A DNA stretch of 64,000 bases from Ascochyta rabiei (taxonomy: Eukaryota; Ascomycota; Dothideomycetes; Pleosporales; Didymellaceae): the NCBI RefSeq assembly GCF_004011695.2, contig NC_082424.1:1-64000 (forward strand). The letters are read 5' to 3'. Positions 22,631 to 32,760 of the stretch are shown here, piece after piece. Under the pieces are notes generated by a model that searched no databases, was not told where the DNA came from, and was given only the letters and a program-made list of their open reading frames with translations. Made by a program: the position numbers and the translations under genes. Positions within the stretch are counted from its first letter, which is position 1; each line of letters begins with the position of its first letter.

Positions 22631-24977
22631 GGGATAAAATCGCCTCCTTCTCCCACACCATCGCCTCTAACCGCTGCTAGAACGGCAGCACCAACCATAC
22701 GTACCACACCAGCAGCTCACCTACCTTGCGTGGCAAGTACCAATAGATAATCTTAACGTCGCTGCTAACAGCGTACCCCTTGTGGTATCGTGTAACAAAC
22801 ACAACTATGCCGTCCTTAATGAATATGTTGCGGTGCCTGCCCTTAATCGTGTTGCTGTGTCAGACGCTCAATATCTCAGTCGCCTGCGCGGGTTGTCCTG
22901 CCGTCATGTGCATGAGCGCGAGCAGCTTCTCCCTGAACGCAACCACACGGTCCATGTACCGCTCCACTTCATTCCTGTCGATCCTGGAACAGGTGGCTGG
23001 CTTGATGAACCGCTCCCGCATCGTAGCGTCTTGCCCTACTCGTTCGAACAACCACCTCTCTCCATCCACAGGCATGCGGGTGCGCTGGTCTTTTAAAAAG
23101 TTCCACCCAGGTTAATCGTCGGTCGGGTTGTCGCGCAGCTGCTCCCACAGAATCTAGGGGACTTGATCTGCCGTCTGCCCGTTGCAAAACAGCAGCTCCT
23201 TAACCAGCATCTGCTTGTTCTCTGCTTGCATCCCGTGCACTATGCTGCGGAACTAGGCTATAGTAAAGTGCACGTTCTTGTACAGCAGCTCGTCCCTACC
23301 TATCCACTTAACGTTCCCTTGCGCGGTAGTGTTAAAATGCACCTTCAGCCCGTACGTACGCAAGTCGAGCATCCACTACATTAGGCTGTGGCTGCCTCGT
23401 ACCATGAACCTGTCTATTATCTGCTGCACAAACTCCAAGCAGCCTTTTAGTCGACGCAGCCTAGGGTTACTGCTGCCGCTGTCGCTCCCCCCGTACGCGC
23501 TGTCGTTGTCGAACACCTCCTCTTCAAACGGCTCAGACAGCTCGAGTGCGTGTTGTACAACCATAAAACGGGTAATTTTGATCACTAACAACAATATCGG
23601 CGGGTACAGCTCGGCGTCCTTCCAGCCGTCCTCTTTAACGCCGAGCACAGCCAACGCACACACCAACGCGCAGTCGTACTCCTTGCAGCGGATACGCTGG
23701 TTAAGCAGCGCAATGCAAAACATTAAGCACGCTTTCTTAATCAGCGTCAGCTTTGCGTGCTTAGGCTTGTTCTTAGGCTCGTTCTCGGGCTTGTTGTCGC
23801 ACTCGGACGGGTCCTGCTCGTCGTCGAGTTCATCGATCATTATCTCGTCCTCCTCCTCCTCTTCCTCCTCGTCCTCATCCTGGTCCTTGTCCGCTACCTC
23901 CATCTCTGCCCCGCCTACGTCTCTCTCTGCCTGCTCAATCAATGCCTCCCACGCCTCGCGCTGCTGCTGTGTAAAGCGGTACTTAGGGCTGTTCCAACAG
24001 TGCTCCCTCTGCGTCCTTGCGAAAAACATCAGTATCTGCTTCCACGGGCGTGACTGCTCTTTAATTGACTTCTTGTCCATGTACGCCTGCAGCGGCGTGT
24101 ACCTAGTCTGGTGCTTCTCTGTACAAATGGCCTCTATGCGCACAAATATGCCTGTCCGCTTAATAACAGACGTCTGGCTTACGCAGGCCAGTCCATCCAT
24201 CGCGCTCCAAATCGCAGCCTTAACGGGCTTCTTATCTTTCTCTAGGTCTATGTTAGGCTCCTTAATGCTCGCCAGCAATTTGGGACAATCCAGTTTGTTC
24301 AAGTACGGCAGCCACCCAGTCCGCTCCAGCCATAGGGCCGCCTCGTCCTTCTCCCTGTCTTCGATCGTTGTCTTTGCCTGGTTCTTAACGTTGGCCTACG
24401 TCTTGGCTATCTCTTCGCCAACGCGCGCCCACGCTGCCTCGCCTTCTGTGGGGACGGGCTGCGGGCCGCTGTCTGGGGTGTGACGCACTTTAAAGTACTG
24501 CGATCCGTGCCAGCTGCCAAAAAGCTGCTGGCAGTGTACGCGCTTGCAGCTGTCTTCTATCTGGGCTTATAACGTCCCTGCCCGAGTTCAGCTAGGACGT
24601 CCTTGCCTTTTTCCCAGCAACCAGCCGTTGTGGTCTTTGCGCCAGTGCTTTTTAATTAAGTTAACAGTTCTTGCAATGTGCCGGCATTTTTTAGGCTTCA
24701 GTTGGCACAGCAAGCCGTCGTTGTATACTGGCAGCTGGGGGATAGGCTGCACGTTGTTGTCTAGTACCGTCCACTCGCTAGGGTACTATAGTAAGCCCGC
24801 CTACTAACAGACAGCATCCCCTACAGCTCTAACGTTCTTTAGCGGCCTCTTGTGTTACTTCTGCAAGTGGCTCTTGATCTGGTCCGGCCATACTGCGTAC
24901 CGGCACTCCTTGCACACTGCTACCTGGTACTCAGCCAAGTGCTCAAAGTACTGATGCTCAACGGTGGCTTCTGACAT
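22631..24977 (-). pseudogene. TLH-D: N-terminal half of a TLH gene with intact start codon
   Basis: It starts with ATG at 24977-24975. The first 41 residues include the zinc finger (C-x2-C-x11-H-x4-H in VCKECRYAVWPDQI), then a TAA inside HLQK*H, as expected from CAA to TAA. 24302-23376 is a 308-codon open segment with a Glu/Asp-rich run (near 23830-23890) and a FCIALLNQRI helix shared with TLH-A and C. 23075-22860 carries GQPAQATEIL, where the box I Arg is replaced by Gln. YHKGY and LPRKVGELLVWY follow, and the copy ends before the WRH and GHS motifs. It is head-to-head with the gene at 25194. Confidence 0.75.
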
Positions 24978-25193
24978 GTTAGCGGTCCTCTGCGAGCCTC
25001 TGTGTGTGTGTTTTTTTTTCCTTAAGGCAACTGCTCTTATCTCTAAATTGTGTTGAGTTTTGCACCCTAGCTTATGCGCCCGCTTATGTTGTATAGGCTG
25101 ATCTCCGTTCAGTCCGTTACCCTAGTCAGGGGCTAAACCTAACAAACATCCTTCTTCTTCTGCTGTATCTCCTACATTAACAAACAAACAGTT
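24978..25193. promoter_or_regulatory. Shared intergenic region between TLH-D and divergent gene copy 2
   Basis: This 216-bp spacer lies between two opposite ATGs (24977, - and 25194, +), matching the layout at 10116-10334. It contains a TGTGTGTGTT tract near 25001-25012. Bidirectional promoter activity is inferred from layout only. Confidence 0.45.
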
Positions 25194-26984
25194 ATGTCAC
25201 CATCTAATCTACCCTAGATCTCCGCGTTGGAAGATGCCGCCGAGCAATTCGATGGCGGGCCCCGGAGCTTCCCGCTAGCCAGCGAGTCGAGCTTTGCCCA
25301 CAGGCTCGCATACAACCCGCCGAACCTAGACTACTAAAAGCTGTTTTAGAACAAGGCTACTGTCTCAGACTTGCAGCGTGATGCTCTATTGCACCCACAC
25401 AGCGCAGGCTGGCTGGTTCCAGACAAGACAAGTGTCTGCAAGCCTGTCTTTGTCGCCCACTTGGTGCTGTCGGCGATATGGCTGTTGAGGGAGACGCTCG
25501 ACGAGGACGCGCTGCCTGCTGATGCTTGGGCCCGGTTGGTCTCTGCAGCGCAGGATCTTGCCAGCAGCCCAAGCGACGGCTTCTAGAAGGAACCCCCTTC
25601 AGCGCAGCGGCCCTGTAATTCCCTACCACCATTAACAAAGCGTGCTGCTGCATCCAGCTCAGCGCGGCCGTTGAAGCGCCTCCGACAAGCCACTAAGCCT
25701 CCTAGCCCTGCGACGCCGCTGGAAGCAGAGGACAAAGCGGAGGAATCTGAGCAGCTTGCGCCGCCCTGCGAACCTGAGGCGGCCAAGGACCCCAAAGAGC
25801 CCGTCCATGGACAGGTTGGACAGGAGGAACCCGCCCAGATCACGAGCGTCTCTAACAAAAACCGCCGTGCTAAGCAGGAGCGTGCCAGGAAGCTGGAGCT
25901 TATGCGAGCGCAGAAGAAACAGGACCTTAGGTTGGTGCCGCTGCCTGAGTCAGCATCCTGCAGGGAACATGGTGCCTATGCCTCTATCTCGCGGCGGGAT
26001 AAGCCGTTCATCTCTTAGATCCTTAAGCAGCCGGTTAACGACAACGACCTGTACAGCAGTACCGCAACGCCTTACCTGACAGCTTCTGGCATGCTCAAAA
26101 AGGCCGACTCTATTGGCAACACTACCTCCCAGGCCTCTGCGGCTGCGTTTCTGCGGAGCTGGCGCACACAAGGCTCACCCTTTGCGCAGGAGTCTGTTGA
26201 GGATCGCCTGCCTGCTTCCTCGCGCACCTGCTGGTCGCTGTCGCAGAAGAATAGCTCCTCAACTGTGCCGAAGAGCGCGCTCGCCTCTGCCTGGAGCCTG
26301 TGCGATTGCTATAAGCAGGAGTTGGATATTATCTATATTAAGTACCGCTGGGCTATAGCTTTCCTTGGCAAGGCCTACACTGAGAGGATGGACCAGATTA
26401 AGGAGCAAGACGTTGCCTGCAGCAGGGATGCTAAGAACTGAGGCAGCAGGGGCAAAGTCAGCTCCGAGGCCATAGACGCCCTGCTGCTGTCTGCCACCGC
26501 CACGTTGGGGCCTCAGCAGCGTTAGCGATTTAAGAAGCGGCTGCACCAAGCGCTCCGCTGGTACAAAGCAGCCAAGCAGCTAGGCTGGGGCATGCTCTGC
26601 CTGATGCTGCACGACATTATCTCCAACTTGTAGGTAGAGAACAATCTCCGCGTCCCCTTCTGGCACATCTGGCTTAAGTTGGTTATAGAGGTGAATCTGG
26701 ACGCCTATAAAGCAAGCATGGCCTTAGACGCCTGGCTAGGCTTAGAAGGCATCTCTGGCAGATCTATCAGCGAGAAGGCAACGCTGTCGATCGAGGCAGA
26801 CACGCCGACACCGGCGACGCAAGTAGAGGAGATTAAAGACAGCGAGCTGGAAGACGGCGAAGATAGTGACGACCACAGCGTCGAGCCTGCGCCCTCCCGA
26901 AGGACTACAAACAGCCCTGCGGCCGCCCGTGCAATGCGCCAGCTTACCTTAATTAAGCTCTGTAAGCCTTTTGCAGGCACATAG
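25194..26984 (+). pseudogene. TLH-linked divergent gene, copy 2
   Basis: A single frame from ATG (25194) to TAG (26982-26984), 597 codons, aligns with copy 1 from end to end. I find no frameshift, only in-frame stops, including 25221-25223, near 25335, 25584-25586, 26016-26018 and 26439-26441. Motifs FDGG-RSFPLAS, HSAGWLVP, IWLLRETL, NKNRRAKQERAR and the C-terminal MRQLTLIKL are kept. Stop-only damage without indels is what RIP produces. The ATG supports a start near the same place in copy 1, where the equivalent position now reads TTG. Confidence 0.75.
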
Positions 26985-27354
26985 TGTGCTGTAATTAATT
27001 GCTCTGTGCTGTGTATTTAGTGTATTACTTTCTTACGTTAGTGTTTATGGTGTTAATGTTCTGCTGCGTTAATGCAGTTATTGTCCGCGCGCTAGCGCAA
27101 CCCTAACTACAATAACAAACCCTACCCCTATAATTTACAAAGCTGATTTTACTATAACTTGCATAGGTAATATAGGTTATTAACGCAAAATATATGTCTA
27201 AGTTTAAAGCAGATCTAATCTGTCGTTGCAGAACAACCGTAGTTAGGAGAAAAACTAACTGTACCCATGATAAGATATCCGCGCAAAATCTGTAGCCCTG
27301 GTCCCTAACAAATCCGTACCCCTAAATCAACCATTGGAATGGTTGGCCTACCTA
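26985..27354. other. Spacer with duplicated 3' flank
   Basis: It holds the 3' flank of copy 2 (TGCTGTGTATTTAGTGTATT), which recurs after the fragment at 27355-27609, and telomere-like CAACCCTAACTA words near 27100. No gene seen. Confidence 0.5.
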
Positions 27355-27609
27355 TCTTGGTTAGGCTCGGAAGGCATCTCTGGCGGATCCATCAGCGAGA
27401 AGGCAACGCTGTCGATTGAGGCAGACACGCCGACACCGGCGACGCAAGTGGAGGAGATTAAAGACAGCGAGATGGAAGATGGCGAAGACACCAAGAACGG
27501 CGACGACGACGGCGCTGAGGATGCGCCGTCTCAAGGACCCGCTAAGAGCCCTGCGCCCGCCCGTCTGATGCGCCAGCTTACCTTGATTAAGCTGTGTAAG
27601 CCTTTTTAA
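27355..27609 (+). pseudogene. Duplicated 3' fragment of the divergent gene (copy 3)
   Basis: It codes for the last 84 residues of the family, from WLGSEGISGG through ATQVEEIKDSE to MRQLTLIKLCKPF and a TAA stop. It matches 26735-26970 closely, at an offset of about 620 bp. The 3' flanks match too, so this is a local tandem duplication of the gene end and its downstream region. No promoter or N-terminus is present. Unlike copies 1 and 2 it has no internal stop. Confidence 0.75.
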
Positions 27610-28271
27610 GGCAAATAGCATACTACAATTTTTTATTCTGTGCTGTGCAGTGAGTGTGTTACTTTCTTGTGTTGGTGTTTACAGAGTTGTTCTGTTGTAG
27701 TGATGCGGCGGGGCCTGGTCCTCCGCGCACTAGCCTAACCCTGACCAACCCTAACTACAAGCACCAACCCCAACACTACCAACCAAGTGGACAATGATGC
27801 TGGGGGTTGCATGGATAACAGAGTTAAGTGCTGCGAGACTGTTGTCTACGTTTTAGCTTGAACAGACTTGAAAATGGAATTCCAATGTACAACTGAATAG
27901 TATTCCAGCGTACGTTGTGACTGAAAATACGCTAGTGTCCTGTAGCTGTTGTCACTAACAAAACTAAAGCTATAACTCCAGTGAAGGTACACTACAACTA
28001 CCTATTTGGGATAGATATCGAAAATGAGCTACAATAGGGCATATTAATGTTGCTACAGTACTAATTTACTAGAGAGACGCATTCTGAAAAGATTCTGATA
28101 TCTTAGCATATGCAGAGCCCCGCACTGTTACCCAATCGTTACCTGACTAGCTCAGAGGTTTGCCTCAAAGGAGCCTAGAACAGTAACTGTTCAACAGTTA
28201 ATGCGGTAGATGTGCTGAATAGATTCGGCCCGAAAAGTTGATAGCTGAGGTTGATGTTGCTGACAACGGCC
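27610..28271. other. Gene-free spacer before pogo-1
   Basis: Near 27730-27770 are telomere-like words (CTAACCCTGACCAACCCTAAC). The rest is unremarkable and I find no coding region. Confidence 0.5.
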
Positions 28272-28273
28272 TA

Positions 28274-28313
28274 CTGTGTCCGTGCGCGCAACAACCGGAG
28301 TCGCGCAACAACC
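28274..28313 (+). repeat. pogo-1 left terminal inverted repeat
   Basis: 40 bp, preceded by target TA. It contains the 11-mer GCGCAACAACC twice (about 28287 and 28303), a layout often used as paired transposase binding sites. Confidence 0.85.
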
Positions 28314-30361
28314 AAAAACCACCTTAACACTCAAAATTAGATAAGGCTATAGAGCCACCCACAACAGCTATTATTTTGTAAATTTATAGTGTAGTACTAA
28401 TTAATTACTTGCAAAAAAGATGTACTATTTAAATTTAGCTAGTAACTTGACGTTGCGGCTACGTGATGTGGTTTTAAGTAGGGGAGCTAGGGACGGCAAT
28501 AGGGGACTACAACCACCAACATTATCCCTAGGACCACGTTTTTAACGCTTTTTTAGCTAGGTTGCTTATAAAGCTTTCTTCTTACCCTTTTAAGGTAATT
28601 GTATAGCTTTTGCAGCATTAAGCTCTTATTATTAACACTGCTTTTTAGCCTCCTATTTAGCCTTCTAATTTGCTGTATTAGCCTTCTCCTTCTTACGTAC
28701 CACCTTAGCTGCCTCTTACGCTACACGCCTTTCCTCCTTCTCCTTCTCCTTAACTAGCTTCTTAGCAGCTGCTACTTCCTTACTAGTAGCTTTTCTAAGC
28801 CTCTCCTCCTTCTTCTTACATTGTCTGACTTGCTTACAGAAGCGTGCTTTGTTAACCTTTCTAGGTAACTAGAACACTGCACTACTATAGTACTCCTACT
28901 GTTACTGCAAGTCTAAGGTTTTACTCTTCTTTTTGTGCTTCTTCTGCGTTTTTAGAGTCTTTTTAAGGCTATCTATCTTATGCTAGAGGAGTAAGGTTTT
29001 AACTAAGATATAGTAGATTAATTGTCTTATCTTTTTAACATTACTCTTACTCTAGTTTTTAACCACATGCCGCAACAACGTCTCTATTTTAAGCTAATCC
29101 TTGTTGCTATAAACAGATAATAAGGACCTATCTAAATCTAAGCTCTCTAGTATTTTAACAAAGCAGTGGAGGATAACGTTAGGATTAAGTAGATAGATAC
29201 CTGTTACCTTAAAGGACTTAAGTATTAGCTTTTTAGTAAAGCTACACATCTACGCTGGCTAGAATAGGCAGAAGAAGTCTGCTCTAGTAATAGGTGCGTT
29301 GTTTTAAGCCTTATAGATGTGTGTTATAACTGCTTTTAAGTACGCTGTTAATAGAGGCTTAAACAGTACTACATTAAGCAGCTAGAGTGTTTAGGTTAAG
29401 TAAGGGGGAAGGATAGCTAGGAGGAACTTGTAGTTATTATAGTACTTAATAAAGTCTATTGTTACGTAGGATCTGTGGCTATCTAGTATTAAAAGCCTCT
29501 ACTTTCTTTGTGCTTTCTCCTTAGTGTAGCAATTAAACACCTGCTTAAGCTAGGTAAGGCCTATATCCCCATTTGTCTACCCTAAGAGAGATAATTTAAC
29601 TATTACAGAGTGTTTTCCTAGCTTAATGTTAGCTACCTAGTCTAATTTAATGCTGGCGTTAGCTAACTTATAGATAATGCCTAGCGGTAGTACTATCCTA
29701 TTACTACACACACACGCTATAAGCGTCTACTAAGCTTAGTTACTATCCTAGATAGATGCTTTAATCTCTCCCTTTATCTACATACGCTTACTAAACATAT
29801 GTTTTATCCTACCTGTAATACTAATTATAAAGCCCTTCTTATCTATATTATATGTGTAGTAACCCTTAATAGAGTATTTAGAGATTTTGTGCTGTAGTAG
29901 GTTAAAGTAGAGCGTATATTTATTGTAGGAATTAGCGTTATAACATAGTTAATCTATCCTAGTAGAGTAATGTAAGACGAGATAGAAAGAGTACTTGTTA
30001 ATAAAGCAGGTAACCTAGCTCTTACTAACTGGATTTTAAGCTACTAGCAACGCAAAATTCTAGATTATCTCTCTAGTAGGTGGTAAGTAATAAGTACTAA
30101 GCAACTCTATATACTTTACAAGCTCTATCTCCTGTTATAGCGTTAAACGTTGCTAGTTAATGTCCTTAGTCTCCTAGGAGTCCTAAACGTGCTTGTGTCT
30201 CTAAGCTAGAGTTACGCGGTTAACGCTGAACCTGGTAGCAAAATGCTAATACACAAGTTTTTCGCCTGGTTTTAGCGTATTAATTGCTGCAAGCGCTTTA
30301 TTAATAGCTGCTATAGTTGTTGAGTTACAACGCGTTAAAGTATGGTGTAGTTGTGATAATT

Positions 30362-30401
30362 CGGTTGTTGCGCGACTCTGGTTGTTGCGCGCACGGACAC
30401 G
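30362..30401 (-). repeat. pogo-1 right terminal inverted repeat
   Basis: Reverse complement of the left repeat with two differences, followed by target TA at 30402-30403. Confidence 0.85.
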
Positions 30402-30403
30402 GT

Positions 30404-31327
30404 ATAATGCCTAGTCATTGACCAAGAGAGCATCTAGTTGTAATGCAACCAAATCCGTATGCTGTTTAGAAAGGCAACACAGATGTTCTTAACAATATTA
30501 AAGAATCTTTTAACTAAGAGTCCTTTCCTACATCTCACACAATGGTCGCAACAAACCCTTTTAGGCTTTCTTATAAGTGTATAGGCCAGTGTAACGACAG
30601 TGGCTAAGTTCCTTCTCCGCGATTTTGCAATAACCGTCGATAAACCTGACGCATAGTGCGGAGACAGAAACTCAAAGCTCATTTGCTGTGTGACAGACAG
30701 AGGGCAGCCCTTTCATGTTGCTCTAGTAGTCCGACGGTCCGCCATGGGAAAACGAAGGGCCGCGCATAGCAGGCATGTCAGCCAAACACATGCGCTGTGT
30801 TTAACTGTTTAGTTGCAGACCTGCTGCTGTCTTAGGGCATTACAGGCAGTATACAATTTAGACTTCCTAACATACCTATCCATTATCGCTTTTCTACCTC
30901 GTTAAGGAGTTTTCTCTTTTATGGGGGGATGGTTGCGCATTGACTGCTAAATTTACACACATCGGGTGACAGGAGCAATGGACATTGTTTACATTAACTA
31001 AACGCACAAATTTCGCGAGCTTCTTAGTGCATTTGCCGTCCTAGCCGTACTTTCTATAATTAGTACGAGCATGCGCTCTAGTAAAAGAAGGTAGGGGATC
31101 CTGACCGCTACGACTGCTTCGGAGGGCAACCGGTGATTATAAGCATCTAAAAGACCGATTGATAATGCACCTTTACAGGGGGGGACTCTACAATCGTGTA
31201 TAAAGTGCAGCGTACGGCACTAAGAAGTATTTCCATCCCCAATCATCAAGTTCACAATCAGTTACTTCGATATCTTCACGCCAATAATTGTACCGTCATC
31301 TTCAAACCCAGACTCCTATCATCTAAC
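30404..31327. other. Unmutated island upstream of the secreted protein gene
   Basis: Base composition is balanced and CpG/CpA are frequent, unlike the RIP-damaged flanks. An 82-codon minus frame at 30434-30682 exists, but it has no recognisable domain or supporting signal and I do not call it. The last 200 bp probably hold the promoter of the gene starting at 31328. Confidence 0.5.
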
Positions 31328-31696
31328 ATGCGTTTCTACGTAAGCAGTGGCACTAGCTGTATAATCGCACCAAGTACACTATACTAACATTACTATTAGG
31401 TTGTTTCTGCTGCTCTCTTGGCCTTTACGCCCGCCCTCGGCTCAGCCTGCGCCGGCTACAAATTCTGCCACTGCACCAACGCCGACGGTAGCGCTAATAA
31501 TGCTGCAACCAGAAAGTCCTGCCGCCACTTTGGAGCTGCCTATCAGAATGTCGATAACACCTACCAATGCGTTGGCACGGTAGCTGCCGTTGGTATCGGC
31601 GGTGTCGTCAACCTTTTCATAGGTAATTGCAAAATGAGGGAGGAGTGCAACAGTCATGGTGCTCCTGGCGACTCTAACTGCTTTGGGAAAGCGTAA
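31328..31696 (+). CDS. Small secreted cysteine-rich protein, two exons (effector-like)
   Basis: Exon 1 is 31328-31339 (M-R-F-Y). The intron is 31340-31399, with donor GTAAGC, a perfect TACTAAC branch site at 31382-31388 and acceptor TAG. Exon 2 is 31400-31696. The splice joins in phase and gives 102 residues. Residues 1-20 form a good signal peptide (MRFYVVSAALLAF... ending GSA before C21). The mature part has eight Cys, enough for four disulfides, and no transmembrane segment. The CHC-TNADG-x-NNAAT pattern resembles a common class of small secreted proteins in Pezizomycotina. It lies 244 bp from the Gypsy-1A insertion in an unmutated island. Effector function is inference. Confidence 0.75.
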
Positions 31697-31939
31697 GAGA
31701 TAACTATGTGGGGGAATATAGAGGGATCGAGTTGGTAGGAAGTGGGTTGGGAGAGGGGAGAGGGGAGAACTTAGGTATGAGTGGCTTTATGGGAAAAAGG
31801 GTTAGAATTTTTAAGAATCTAATTTTCTAGTTTTTAATACTAATAGAAAGAGGGAAAGCGCGCGAGTAAAACGTACTCCTCAATTTATCTCTAGGTGTTG
31901 TAGTTGTTAAGACATTTCAAAAGAAATGTATTCTATACC
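31697..31939. other. 3' flank of the secreted protein gene
   Basis: Contains a purine-rich stretch (GGGAGAGGGGAGAGGGGAGA near 31747-31768) and an A/T-rich tail. Probably 3' UTR and spacer. No gene. Confidence 0.5.
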
Positions 31940-31944
31940 ATTAA
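31940..31944. repeat. Gypsy-1A target site duplication (left)
   Basis: ATTAA, identical to 40264-40268 on the other side of the element. Five bases is the usual size for Ty3/Gypsy integrase. Confidence 0.9.
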
Positions 31945-32137
31945 TGTAAGGGCACTGTAGGCAGGCAATAGAGCAGAGCGATATGGGATGAAATAATAGG
32001 TGATATTGAGAGATAAGACGAATCCTTGATGGATGAGTCTTTAGGTGTGTGGATATTATATACTAGTCGGTGGGTCTCCGGGCTTGGCCCGGGGTCTGTC
32101 CGAGGTATCCCCTGTTGTAGGGAGAACACCTGTGACA
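31945..32137 (-). repeat. Gypsy-1A 3' LTR
   Basis: 193 bp, TGTAAGGG...GTGACA on the + strand, same length as the partner LTR. Contains a TATATAAT-type box on the minus strand. Confidence 0.92.
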
Positions 32138-32141
32138 ATAG

Positions 32142-32153
32142 CCCCCCCCTTCT
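32142..32153 (-). promoter_or_regulatory. Gypsy-1A polypurine tract
   Basis: On the minus strand AGAAGGGGGGGG lies four bases from the 3' LTR, where the primer for plus-strand DNA synthesis is expected. It is conserved in Gypsy-1B (57141-57153). Confidence 0.8.
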
Positions 32154-32274
32154 GAAGGTTCGTCCCGAACCGTTTTGGGGAATCCCTAGCGCCATTATTA
32201 AGCTCCAGAAAAACCTCCTGTGGAGGGAAAAACTTAGGCAGGAGAAATGTGGTGTGGCCTGGGGTGACTATCCA

Positions 32275-32760
32275 GCATCAAGTGAGGCCGGGTAGCTGTT
32301 TTAAGAGCAATCCCACAGATGCCAGCTACACCGTCGTCACGACGCTTCCTCGGTGCCCTACTGGGGCGGCACCGCTGTGTTGCCGGGCGACCGGGTTTTC
32401 CTGCATCAAGTGAGGCTGGGTAGCTGTTAAGAGCAATCCTATAGACGCCAGCTACGCCGTCGTCGCGACGCTTCCTTGTTTGCCGGAGTCTTAACCCAGG
32501 TCAAGTCCGCAATTGTCAGCTCCATGGCTTGATGGGTGAGCAGTGGCTCGAACCCGACGTCACAAAGGTCAATCGCCGAAGCGGCCTTTGGCTTAACCTG
32601 TGGGGAGCGTGACTGTTAGACGTCACGAAGGTCAACGCCGAAGCGTTCCTTGGCTCTGAAACCCGTGGGGAGCGTGACTGTTGGACGTCACAAAGGTCAA
32701 CGCCGAAGCGTCCCTTGGCTCTGAAACCTGTGGGGAGCGTGACTGTCGTTCGTCAGACGT
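32275..32760. repeat. Tandem repeats inside the Gypsy-1A 3' region
   Basis: Two copies of a block starting CATCAAGTGAGGC lie about 127 bp apart (near 32277 and 32405). Three copies of a GACGTCACNAAGGTCAA block follow at 32556, 32619 and 32684, period about 63-65 bp. No coding frame runs through them. Both sets are still recognisable in Gypsy-1B. Confidence 0.7.

Larger units (their letters stand above)
28274..30401 (-). mobile_element. pogo-1: Fot1/pogo-type DNA transposon, decayed
   Basis: Terminal inverted repeats of 40 bp (28274-28313 and 30362-30401) differ at the second base and in the middle, and start C[T/C]GTGTCCGTGCGCGCAACA. Both ends are flanked by TA (28272-28273 and 30402-30403), the target used by Tc1/mariner and pogo elements. 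Inside, the minus strand carries a broken DDE_1 transposase. The best segment, around 29400-29530, reads LLILDSHRSYVTIDFI then LPPYLT, matching the pogo/Fot1 motif around the second catalytic Asp. A Lys/Glu-rich coiled-coil tail follows at about 28900-28690. Stops are many and of C:G to T:A type. Confidence 0.85.

Noticed and set aside
23376..24302. Glu/Asp-rich 308-codon frame as a separate acidic protein gene.
   Set aside because: Its flanking motifs (FCIALLNQRI, then GQPAQATE and YHKGY downstream) align with the middle of TLH-A and TLH-C, so it belongs to TLH-D.
28274..30401. pogo-1 as a captured host gene or Starship cargo.
   Set aside because: TA duplication, 40-bp inverted ends and the DDE_1 motif explain the whole segment as a pogo transposon.
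30434..30682. 82-codon minus frame in the unmutated island.
   Set aside because: No signal peptide, domain or homology that I recognise; too short to call without expression data.
31196..31387. 63-codon plus frame overlapping the start of the secreted protein gene.
   Set aside because: The two-exon model with branch site, signal peptide and eight Cys explains the sequence much better.
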